From positions 96,799-160,798 of the forward strand of contig PAKZ01000026.1 in NCBI GenBank assembly GCA_002706335.1: DNA of 64,000 nucleotides, written 5' to 3'. Below are positions 15,530 to 23,507 of the stretch, piece by piece. The notes beneath the pieces are model-generated. The model saw only the letters and a list, made by a program, of their open reading frames with translations, had not been told where the DNA came from and ran no database searches. A program made the position numbers and the translations under genes. This DNA is from Ahrensia sp. (GTDB lineage: Bacteria > Pseudomonadota > Alphaproteobacteria > Rhizobiales > Rhizobiaceae). The stretch's first letter is position 1, and each line of letters starts with the position of its first letter.

Positions 15530-16234
15530 ATGCGTTTTGCGGGAAAGACCGTCATCGTCACCGGCGCGGCCGGAAATCTGGGCAGCGCAGTCGCGAAGAA
15601 ATTCGCCGAGGAAGGCGCTTCAGTGGCTTTGTTCGGCCACAGGCTCGAAAAGGGCGAGGCGGTTGCCAACGAGCTTGCGGGCAATCACGCCGCCTTTGGC
15701 GTCGACCTGACCGACCGCGAGGCGACGAAGAACGCGATCGCCGATGTCGCGGAGAAGCTCGGCCCGCCCGATATCGTCTGCGCCATCGCCGGCGGCTTCG
15801 ACATGGGCACGCCCGTGCACGAGGTTCCGGGCGAAGACTGGCAAAAAATGATGGACCGCAATCTTGGTACGCTTCTGTCGGTTCTGGCCGCAGTGACACC
15901 GGGCATGATCGAGCGCGGCGCGGGCAAGATCGTCACCATTGGCGCAAACGGAGCGAAGACCGGCGGCAAGACGATGGGGCCTTATGCCGCCTCGAAATCG
16001 GCGGGGATGCGCGTCACCGAAAGCGCCTCCGCCGAACTGAAGAGCCATGGCATCAATGTCAATTCGGTACTGCCGTCGATCATCGACACGCCGGAAAACC
16101 GCGATGCGATGCCGAAGGCCGATCCGGCCAAATGGGTGACGCCGGAAAGCCTCGCCGGGGTCATCGCCTTCCTGTGCTCGGACGATGCGAAGGATATCCA
16201 CGGCGCGCTGGTGCCGGTAACGGGGCTGAGCTAG
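15530..16234 (+). CDS. SDR family protein next to phhA, possible pterin reductase
   Basis: A 234-residue short-chain dehydrogenase with cofactor motif TGAAGNLGSAV (residues 11-21) and the active-site YAASK near residue 151. The catalytic Ser usually found about 12-14 residues before the Tyr is not obvious; the segment reads TIGANGAKTGGKTMGPYAASK in order. Human dihydropteridine reductase also lacks that Ser and has a GAKAALDGTPGMIGYGMAK segment. Its position after phhA, with a good ribosome site (CTGGAG), makes recycling of quinonoid dihydropterin a reasonable guess. A generic dehydrogenase remains possible. Confidence 0.75.
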   Translation: MRFAGKTVIVTGAAGNLGSAVAKKFAEEGASVALFGHRLEKGEAVANELAGNHAAFGVDLTDREATKNAIADVAEKLGPPDIVCAIAGGFDMGTPVHEVPGEDWQKMMDRNLGTLLSVLAAVTPGMIERGAGKIVTIGANGAKTGGKTMGPYAASKSAGMRVTESASAELKSHGINVNSVLPSIIDTPENRDAMPKADPAKWVTPESLAGVIAFLCSDDAKDIHGALVPVTGLS

Positions 16235-16274
16235 CTGCATTCACTCAGCACGGCTTTTCGACCGAGGGTGCGTG

Positions 16275-16724
16275 ATGACCGAAATGACACTTGCCGAATT
16301 CACTACGCTTCATCATCAGAGGTCAGCGGAACGGCCCAAGATTTTCTTGCTGCTATCTCACGACAAACCTGCCAGCAAGCGTCAGATCGTGGATATGGAG
16401 ATCCCCGTGGGCGCACAATTTCCGGAGAGTTTCCGACGGTTCCTGATGGAGTTCGGAGGTGGATCATTCGGACTAATGAACGTCTTCTCCGCAGATCCGG
16501 CGAGCGATTACTATCTACCCGACCGTCAAAGGAAAGCTCAAAAAGCGTTGCCCCGAGGATGCTACGCCATATCGGACGACTATTGTGGCGGATGGTATGT
16601 CTTGGTCAGCAAAGAAGGAAAGCTCGACAACCAGATATGGTATTGGAATAATGACGAAGGATTAAAACCGACAGAATTCGCCAACGTGTTTGAACTTGTC
16701 GCTGGTTGCGCCTACGGAACGTAA
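16275..16724 (+). CDS. SMI1/KNR4 (SUKH) domain protein
   Basis: A 149-residue protein of the SUKH superfamily. The signature IPVGAQFPESFRRFLMEFGGG begins near residue 43, and the C-terminal WYWNNDEGLKPTEFANVFELV segment fits. SUKH proteins are often immunity proteins for contact-dependent or polymorphic toxins. No toxin gene is adjacent; neighbours are an SDR and a DUF721 gene. The base composition looks lower in GC than its surroundings, which suggests acquisition. GTG at 16272 immediately precedes the chosen ATG. Confidence 0.8.
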   Translation: MTEMTLAEFTTLHHQRSAERPKIFLLLSHDKPASKRQIVDMEIPVGAQFPESFRRFLMEFGGGSFGLMNVFSADPASDYYLPDRQRKAQKALPRGCYAISDDYCGGWYVLVSKEGKLDNQIWYWNNDEGLKPTEFANVFELVAGCAYGT

Positions 16725-16746
16725 TTCGGCGGAGGACGATTATTAC

Positions 16747-17283
16747 CTAGCCCTTCTCCTGCTTGACGCTCTTGCCGAGGCGGATTAGCGCCTCGCGCAG
16801 GCCTTCGTCCTCGATGTCTTCGGCCAGCGCCGCGATACGCTTTTCTTCGGCGGGGGAGACGGGCGCCTTGCGGCGCACAGGTCTGCGCTCCGGTGCGACA
16901 GGCTTTTGCACCAGTTGCAGACGCTCGACCGCCTGGAAGCCGAAAAAGGCGTTTACCCGCTGGACGATCTCGCCGGACTGGTGCTGAACATGCAGCGCCG
17001 ACATGCCCTCGGCGGCGACGATCAGGGTCGCCGGCTTGAACGGGTCGTCCTCATGGGCGCGGCGCGGCCAGTTGATCTTTTGCGGCCGCGTCGTTTCGGC
17101 AAGCATGGCGGGAACGATTTCCGGCCAGGAGGCTAGCAGTGCGCTCGTCATCCCGGCGCGGCGCGCCAGCACGGGGTCGAGCACGCCGGAAACCAGCCCG
17201 CCGAGTTGTTCCGGCTGGCGGTTCTTGCGCATTCCGGGTTTGGATCCGTCCTGGGCCAATCGAAGGCTCCCGTTTCGCCGCAT
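16747..17283 (-). CDS. DUF721 (DciA-like) protein
   Basis: A protein of about 178 residues with the DUF721 domain: RQPEQLGGLVSGVLDPVLARRAGM, then LLASWPEIVPAMLAETTRPQKINW and the nucleic-acid-binding-like ATLIVAAEGMSALHVQHQSGEIVQRVNAFFG. DciA proteins of this family load the replicative helicase in bacteria without DnaC. The C-terminus is charged. ATGs at 17283 and 17232 are both possible, neither with a strong ribosome site; the shorter form begins right at the conserved domain. It is divergent from mutY, a common arrangement in Rhizobiales. Confidence 0.8.
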   Translation of the reverse strand: MRRNGSLRLAQDGSKPGMRKNRQPEQLGGLVSGVLDPVLARRAGMTSALLASWPEIVPAMLAETTRPQKINWPRRAHEDDPFKPATLIVAAEGMSALHVQHQSGEIVQRVNAFFGFQAVERLQLVQKPVAPERRPVRRKAPVSPAEEKRIAALAEDIEDEGLREALIRLGKSVKQEKG

Positions 17284-17351
17284 GATAACGGCGGATCGTT
17301 GCGAATGCGACGGCTTGATCTTGTGCCCGGCTTTCGCGCACAAGAACCGAT

Positions 17352-18446
17352 ATGCGTCCGCCCGCCGAATCCGTCACGTCCGTCGCCGACCGGCTTCTCG
17401 CCTGGTACGACCGGCATGCGCGCGATCTGCCGTGGCGAACCGGACCGGCGGAGATCGCGCGGGGCGAAAAGCCAGATCCCTACCGCGTCTGGCTTTCCGA
17501 AATCATGCTGCAGCAGACCACCGTCGCGGCAGTGAAGGACTACTTCGCGAAGTTCACGAAAAAATGGCCGGATGTCGGGGCGCTCGCCGCCGCGTCCGAG
17601 GATGACATTCTGAAAGCATGGGCCGGGCTCGGCTATTATTCGCGGGCCCGAAACCTGAAAAAATGCGCCGATGCGGTGATGGCGGATCATGGCGGTGCGT
17701 TTCCCGAATCGTCCGAAGGTCTGCGGACCCTGCCGGGCGTCGGCGACTACACCTCCGCCGCCATTGCGGCGATCGCCTTCGGCGAGCCGGTCGCCGTGGT
17801 GGACGGCAATGTCGAACGCGTCGTGTCACGGCTCCATTGCGTCGACACACCCCTGCCCGAGGCGAAGAAACAGATCCGCAAGCTGACGCAGGCGATGACA
17901 CCGGCCGGCCGGCCCGGAGATTTCGCCCAGGCGATGATGGATCTCGGCGCGACGCTCTGTACGCCGAAACGTCCGGCCTGCCTGCATTGCCCGCTGCGCG
18001 ACGATTGCCGCGCGCTTGATGCCGGCGATCCGGAGCGGTTTCCGGTCAAGCCGCCGAAAAAGGCAAAGCCCGTCCGGCGCGGCGCGGCTTATGTGCTGAC
18101 TAATCCGGTCGGTGCGATCCTCCTGGAGAAACGCGGTGATAGCGGCCTTCTCGCCGGCATGACGCAGGTGCCGACCACCGGCTGGACGGCGCGTCAGGAC
18201 GGCGCGACCGACACATCGGAAGCACCGCTTCCTGCCGCCGACTGGATCGCCTGCGGCACGGTCGGCCATGTGTTCACCCATTTCGAATTGCGCCTCGATG
18301 TGTTCCGCGCCGAGGGGGATCTGACGCCCGAGGTCCGGCAATGGTGGAGCGCGCCGGAGACGATTGCCGGCGAGGCGCTACCCACTGTCATGAAAAAAGT
18401 GTTGGTTCTGGCCCTGGACCACGAATCACAACACGATCTGGACTGA
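17352..18446 (+). CDS. mutY: A/G-specific adenine DNA glycosylase MutY
   Basis: A 364-residue base-excision repair enzyme that removes adenine opposite 8-oxoguanine. The HhH-GPD core is visible: LPWR near the N-terminus, SEIMLQQTTVAAV, helix-hairpin-helix LRTLPGVGDYTSAAI, and the catalytic Asp in AVVDGNVERV. The [4Fe-4S] loop is CTPKRPACLHCPLRDDC (C-x6-C-x2-C-x5-C). The C-terminal NUDIX-like domain that reads 8-oxoG follows (GAILLEKRGDSGLLAGM). It is followed after 3 nt by the HAD gene. Confidence 0.96.
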   Translation: MRPPAESVTSVADRLLAWYDRHARDLPWRTGPAEIARGEKPDPYRVWLSEIMLQQTTVAAVKDYFAKFTKKWPDVGALAAASEDDILKAWAGLGYYSRARNLKKCADAVMADHGGAFPESSEGLRTLPGVGDYTSAAIAAIAFGEPVAVVDGNVERVVSRLHCVDTPLPEAKKQIRKLTQAMTPAGRPGDFAQAMMDLGATLCTPKRPACLHCPLRDDCRALDAGDPERFPVKPPKKAKPVRRGAAYVLTNPVGAILLEKRGDSGLLAGMTQVPTTGWTARQDGATDTSEAPLPAADWIACGTVGHVFTHFELRLDVFRAEGDLTPEVRQWWSAPETIAGEALPTVMKKVLVLALDHESQHDLD

Positions 18447-18449
18447 ACC

Positions 18450-19061
18450 ATGACCGAGATCCGCCACATCGTCTTCGACATCGGCAAGGTGCTGGTGCAT
18501 TACGATCCCGAACTGCCCTTTCGCCGCATCATTCCCGATGACCGGCGCCGGGCGTGGTTTCTCTCCGAAGTCTGTTCCCACGAATGGAACGTGGAGCAGG
18601 ATCGCGGCCGAACCTGGATCGAGGCGGAAGACGAACTGATCGCGCGCTTTCTCGACGAGGCCGACAATATTCGCGCCTTTCGCCGCCACTGGGCCGAGAT
18701 GGTGCCCTATGCCTATGACGACAGCGTTGCGATCCTGCGCGAACAGCTCGACGCAGGCCGCGACGTGACGATGCTGACCAACTTCGCCTCCGACACGTTC
18801 CGCGAGGCGCAAGAAATGTATCCCTTTCTGAAATCCTCGCGCGGCGTCACCGTTTCGGGCGACATCCGCCTGATCAAGCCGGACCCGGCTATCTATGCGC
18901 ATCACACGCGCGTATTCGGCCTCGACCCGGCGGCGACGCTGTTCATCGACGACAGCGAAAAGAACGTTGCATCGGCGCGCGAATTCGGCTGGCAGGCGAT
19001 CCTGTTCGAGGACCCGGAACAATTGCGCGCGGACTTGACCGGATATCGCTTCGCGGACTGA
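18450..19061 (+). CDS. HAD-IA family hydrolase (YihX-like)
   Basis: A 203-residue haloacid-dehalogenase-fold phosphatase. Motif I is FDIGKVLVHYD, where the usual second Asp is Gly, as in the YihX glucose-1-phosphatase group (FDLGN). Motif II is MLTNF, motif III Lys is in DIRLIKPDPAIY, and motif IV is TLFIDDSEKN. Substrates of this group are small phosphoesters. It follows mutY directly and likely shares its transcript. Confidence 0.85.
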   Translation: MTEIRHIVFDIGKVLVHYDPELPFRRIIPDDRRRAWFLSEVCSHEWNVEQDRGRTWIEAEDELIARFLDEADNIRAFRRHWAEMVPYAYDDSVAILREQLDAGRDVTMLTNFASDTFREAQEMYPFLKSSRGVTVSGDIRLIKPDPAIYAHHTRVFGLDPAATLFIDDSEKNVASAREFGWQAILFEDPEQLRADLTGYRFAD

Positions 19062-19085
19062 AGCCCTCAGCTGGAGACACCAAAC

Positions 19086-19403
19086 ATGGCATCGGACACC
19101 ACCGACCTCTTCATTATCGATATCGAGTACATCAAGCCCCTGGATGCGATCGACGCCCTGATCGCGGATCACATGGCGTGGGTGGAACGCGGCTATGCCG
19201 ACGGCGTCTTCCTGACCTCCGGCCGGAAGGACCCGCGCACCGGCGGGATCATCATCGCGACAGGCGCGACGCCGGAAGATATCGAGAAACGGGCATTGAA
19301 CGATCCGTTCGTAGTCAATGGCGCGGCGAAAACCACGATCACGCGGTTCCTGCCCTCCCGCTTCTCGGAAGGGCTTCAGGCGGTGTTCGCGAACGCCGGC
19401 TGA
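19086..19403 (+). CDS. YciI family protein
   Basis: A 105-residue alpha/beta protein of the YCII family: FIIDIEYIKPLDAIDALIADHMAWVERGYADG, then the short SGRKDPRTGGIIIA loop and an LNDPFVVNGAAKTTITRF end. The conserved His (ADHM) and Asp pair (DPFV) are the putative active-site residues. The general function is unproven. Good ribosome site (CTGGAG) before ATG 19086. The FMN reductase gene begins 5 nt after its stop. Confidence 0.88.
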   Translation: MASDTTDLFIIDIEYIKPLDAIDALIADHMAWVERGYADGVFLTSGRKDPRTGGIIIATGATPEDIEKRALNDPFVVNGAAKTTITRFLPSRFSEGLQAVFANAG

Positions 19404-19408
19404 CTGTC

Positions 19409-19939
19409 GTGCGACTTCTCGCGCTTTCCGGCAGCCTTCGCTCCGATTCCTCGAATACGACGCTCCTGCATGCCTTTTCTGAAAACGCTCCGGAAGGCAT
19501 CACCGTGAAGATCTTCGAAGGATTGGGCGATCTGCCGCTGTTTTCGCCGGACAAGGAAGCCGAGACGCCGGATAGCGTGTTGCGGCTCGCCGCCGCCGTC
19601 GAGGTGTGCGACGGCATCCTGATATCGTGTCCCGAATACGCACATGGCATTCCCGGCGCCTTCAAGAATGCGCTCGACTGGCTGGGTTCCCGCTTCGAGA
19701 TACCCGGCAAGCCGGCTATGCTGGTGCATGCCTCGACGCGCAATGTCTATCTGCGCGAGCATTTGCGGGAAGTGCTGAGGACAATCTCCTGCCGGCTCTA
19801 TCCGGAACCGGAGTTCGAAGTGCATCTCATCAGGAAAGACCGGCCGGAGATCGACGCGATCCTGTCGACCGGAGAAATGCGCGCGGCGATGCGCATGAAA
19901 CTGGAGGGGTTCGAGCGCTTCGCCGCGCAGGAAGGCTGA
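19409..19939 (+). CDS. NADPH-dependent FMN reductase-like protein
   Basis: A 176-residue flavodoxin-fold protein of the NADPH:FMN reductase/chromate reductase type. The FMN phosphate loop is GSLRSDSSNTTLL (residues 8-20), and ISCPEYAHGIPGAFKNALDW near residues 71-90 is the classic flavin-contact segment (PEYxxGIPGxxKNAxDW). The GTG at 19409 is the only start compatible with the usual N-terminus. Likely co-transcribed with the YciI gene. It probably reduces quinones, flavins or metals; the physiological acceptor is unknown. Confidence 0.9.
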   Translation: MRLLALSGSLRSDSSNTTLLHAFSENAPEGITVKIFEGLGDLPLFSPDKEAETPDSVLRLAAAVEVCDGILISCPEYAHGIPGAFKNALDWLGSRFEIPGKPAMLVHASTRNVYLREHLREVLRTISCRLYPEPEFEVHLIRKDRPEIDAILSTGEMRAAMRMKLEGFERFAAQEG

Positions 19940-19947
19940 GCCGGGCC

Positions 19948-21123
<1,176 letters not shown>

Positions 21124-21145
21124 TTACGCAGAACAATACCGGACG

Positions 21146-21170
21146 CATGGTTACCCAACGCGGTTAATGG
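21146..21170 (-). promoter_or_regulatory. CtrA-like half-sites upstream of ccrM
   Basis: Read toward ccrM, CCATTAACC (21162-21170) and GGTAACCATG (21146-21155) resemble the rhizobial CtrA half-site TTAACCAT. They lie 35-59 bp before the ccrM start. In Caulobacter and relatives CtrA controls ccrM late in the cell cycle. The match is by eye and the two elements are degenerate. Confidence 0.4.
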
Positions 21171-21213
21171 CGGGGTAGCGGAACGAGAAGAATTCTATTG
21201 AACGCAAGAAACG

Positions 21214-21672
21214 CTAGCCGCAAAGCTCCGGCTTGCTTGTCCAGGGGCTGTCCTTCAGCTTCGTTTCGAAATCGGCATTGATGTCGGCGAGCGTGATCTC
21301 GGCGAAACGGCCGAGGAGCAACGCCCTCGCCTCCTCCAGCGTCGCCTCCAGCCTTTCGTCGATCGCCTGTTCGACCAGACAATCCGCCGGTTCGCCAGTG
21401 GGGCCGAAGGCGAACACCGCCGGATCGCCAAGCGCGCGATAGACGTCGAGCAGCGTGATTTTTTCCAGCGGCACGGCCAGCGCCCAGCCGCCGCCATGGC
21501 CTTTCTTCGAGGTCAGGAAACCGGCGTCGCGCAATCCGGCCATAGTGCGGCGCGCGACGACGGGATTCGTCGACATGAAGCCGGCGACTGCCTCCGACGT
21601 CAGCGGCTCGTCATGTTCTGCCATGTGGATGAGCACATGCAGCATGCGCGAAAGGCGGCTGTCTCTTCTCAC
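21214..21672 (-). CDS. Rrf2 family transcriptional regulator
   Basis: A 152-residue regulator with the Rrf2 winged HTH: SRLSRMLHVLIHMAEHDEPLTSEAVAGFM, then the recognition helix NPVVARRTMAGLRDAGFLTSKKGHGGGW. Only one Cys (in ADCLVEQ) is present in the region where Fe-S type members have three. It is thus probably a redox or ligand sensor without a cluster. GTG 21672 has GGGAGAG just before it. It is divergent from the flavoprotein gene, with two inverted operator copies between the genes. Confidence 0.9.
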   Translation of the reverse strand: MRRDSRLSRMLHVLIHMAEHDEPLTSEAVAGFMSTNPVVARRTMAGLRDAGFLTSKKGHGGGWALAVPLEKITLLDVYRALGDPAVFAFGPTGEPADCLVEQAIDERLEATLEEARALLLGRFAEITLADINADFETKLKDSPWTSKPELCG

Positions 21673-21721
21673 GATCTCTCCCTTGTCCGTCTTTCCCAAA
21701 TCTAGGTGCTTTTCCAGCGTC

Positions 21722-21743
21722 ATGCAACTTTTCATGTTTCGTG
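21722..21743 (+). promoter_or_regulatory. Rrf2-type operator copy 1
   Basis: The 22-bp sequence at 21722-21743 (core GCAACTTTT then GTTTC) matches the reverse complement of 21761-21782 at 18 of 22 positions. Two inverted copies of one element sit between the divergent regulator and its presumed target, as expected for an autoregulated switch. Confidence 0.65.
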
Positions 21744-21760
21744 ATATTGACTCCGGCAAT

Positions 21761-21782
21761 CATGAAACTTTAAAAGTTGCGT
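21761..21782 (-). promoter_or_regulatory. Rrf2-type operator copy 2
   Basis: Reverse-oriented copy of the element at 21722-21743, with core GCAACTTTT and GTTTC on the minus strand. It ends 23 bp before the flavoprotein start at 21806. A repressor bound here could block the flavoprotein promoter, while copy 1 could serve the regulator gene. Confidence 0.65.
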
Positions 21783-21805
21783 GAATGAAGAATCAGGAGA
21801 ATGCC

Positions 21806-22696
21806 ATGTTCGAAGCAATCGTCATTGGCGGCGGGTTCGCCGGTCTGTCGGCCACCATGTATCTCGCCCGCGCGCGCCGCCGCGTGCTGCTCGTCGACGC
21901 CGGCGAGCCGCGCAACCGTTTCGCCGACGCCTCGCATGGCTTCCTGGGCATGGACGGCAAATCGCCAGCGGCGATCCGTACCGCCGGACGCGCGGAACTC
22001 GCGGCCTACGACAATGTCTCGTTTTTCGATGGCAAGGCTGTCGACGCGGTCGAGGAGGAAGAGGGCTTCACCATCACGATGAACGATGGCCGGACGGAGC
22101 AGGCGCCCCGGTTGGTGCTGGCGACAGGCGTCGCCGACATATTGCCGGAGATCGATGGCCTCGCGCAGCGCTGGGGGAAAAGCGTCCTGCACTGTCCGTT
22201 CTGCCATGGCTACGAATTTCGGGACCGGCCGCTCGGCGTGCTCGCCACCGGCCCGGCGTCCGCGCATCAAGGGGATCTGATCCCGGACTGGGGCCCGACC
22301 ACCTATTTCACGCAAGGAAAATTCGAGCCTTCGGAAGAGGAATTGCAGAGGTTCGCCCAGCGCGGCGTCATCATAGAACGCACGCCGGTTATCGAGCTAC
22401 TCGGCGACGCGCCTCATCTGGAAGCAGCACGTCTGGCCGACGGGCGAACGGTACCGCTTGCCGCCCTGTACACTGCGCCCAAGCTGAAAATGGCGAGCCC
22501 GTTGGCCGGGAAGCTCGGGTGCGAGTTCGCCGACGGAGCGCTCGGGCCCTATCTTCTGGTGGATGACATGAAACAAACCAACGTGCCTGGCGTTTTCGCC
22601 GCCGGCGACATGACCATGCAGATTCACAGCGCCCTGCTCGCCTCGTCCGCCGGCATGATGGCCGGCGTCGCGGCGTACCGATCGCTCGTCGCCTGA
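21806..22696 (+). CDS. Thioredoxin-reductase-like FAD oxidoreductase
   Basis: A 296-residue NAD(P)/FAD flavoprotein of the thioredoxin reductase fold. The FAD motif IVIGGGFAGLSATMYLARA is at residues 5-23. The redox-active pair is visible in CPFCHGYE near residues 130-137, and the FAD signature GVFAAGDMT lies near 260. It lacks the normal NADPH GxGxxA motif seen in TrxB; the region reads GVLATGPASAHQ. Similar Rrf2-linked proteins form a distinct group of unknown electron acceptor. ATG 21806 has AGGAG upstream and is preferred to ATG 21785. Confidence 0.87.
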   Translation: MFEAIVIGGGFAGLSATMYLARARRRVLLVDAGEPRNRFADASHGFLGMDGKSPAAIRTAGRAELAAYDNVSFFDGKAVDAVEEEEGFTITMNDGRTEQAPRLVLATGVADILPEIDGLAQRWGKSVLHCPFCHGYEFRDRPLGVLATGPASAHQGDLIPDWGPTTYFTQGKFEPSEEELQRFAQRGVIIERTPVIELLGDAPHLEAARLADGRTVPLAALYTAPKLKMASPLAGKLGCEFADGALGPYLLVDDMKQTNVPGVFAAGDMTMQIHSALLASSAGMMAGVAAYRSLVA

Positions 22697-22717
22697 TCCG
22701 CGAAAGGCCGGATCAGG
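22692..22717. terminator. Hairpin shared by two convergent genes
   Basis: CCTGATCCG (22692-22700) pairs perfectly with CGGATCAGG (22709-22717). The stem contains the stop codons of both the flavoprotein (plus) and the lipoprotein (minus). There is no T-run on either strand, so it may block read-through or protect mRNA ends rather than terminate. Confidence 0.45.
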
Positions 22718-23282
22718 GTGTGTTGTAGGGTCCCTCGTCGAAGCCGACGAAGACCTGCATATTCTGCTGCGTCGGAGCCGGAACCACGACCTGGCTGTCC
22801 TTGAAGATGAACTGCGTTGCGCCGGCATTGGGCGCAACGGCGACCTGGATCTTTCCAAGCTGCGAATATGGCACGTCCTCGCCCTGGCGGATTGCCACAC
22901 GCACCGGCAGTTCAAGCGATCCGGACTTTCCCTTCGGGCCTTCGACGACGCGACCGGCGGCGACGACCTCCATGAAGAGCTGCCCGCCCTGGTAGCGGCA
23001 AGTGCGCGTCGCGTCGGTAATCGTCGCCAGATAGATGATCTCGTTCGGATCGCCGTCCTTGCCCTTCGTGTAGGTGCGCAGGATGGCAGTGCCTTCGCGA
23101 AGCTCGATGCGCGGGCAATAGGCGCGCAGATCGGCGCCCGTCAGTTCCTCGTCGCCCAGCTTTCCGTTTGCCGTACCGCTTCCGAAATTGTCGCCGAGAT
23201 TGGTCGACTGGCACGAAACCACTGTCAAAAGAGCAAGAAGTGCGCCGAACCGCGCGAGGTTGCTGGCCTTGACGATACGCAT
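22713..23282 (-). CDS. Putative lipoprotein
   Basis: A 189-residue exported protein. The N-terminus (RFGALLALLTVVSCQS) has a lipobox with Cys near residue 23, so lipid anchoring to the envelope is predicted. The mature part has conserved-looking segments LRAYCPRIELREGTAILRTY and LPVRVAIRQG but no domain I can name; such proteins are common as hypothetical lipoproteins of Rhizobiales. The ATG at 23282 is chosen because it begins the signal. It is divergent from thrC across 225 bp in which I see no clear element. Confidence 0.75.
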   Translation of the reverse strand: MRIVKASNLARFGALLALLTVVSCQSTNLGDNFGSGTANGKLGDEELTGADLRAYCPRIELREGTAILRTYTKGKDGDPNEIIYLATITDATRTCRYQGGQLFMEVVAAGRVVEGPKGKSGSLELPVRVAIRQGEDVPYSQLGKIQVAVAPNAGATQFIFKDSQVVVPAPTQQNMQVFVGFDEGPYNTP

Positions 23283-23507
23283 GTTGATCCCGTTTATCCC
23301 GTATTCCCGTTGCGTCCTCCGCCGCCAATACCATGACAAAAATGGCGATTCAGCGGTCGCGGCGGCACCATCCATAGCTTTACCTGCTTCGTCAATGCCG
23401 CCACGGGCGCCCATTGTGGGGGATGGGGTTTGGAAATGGCGGGTTTTCGGCTAATGAGCGCGCGGCAAATCCCGCGCGATCCGCGCGCAACAGTTGAGTG
23501 AACGCCC

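Noticed and set aside
23283..23507. A small RNA gene in the gap before thrC
   Set aside because: No recognisable RNA family, terminator or promoter could be made out by eye.
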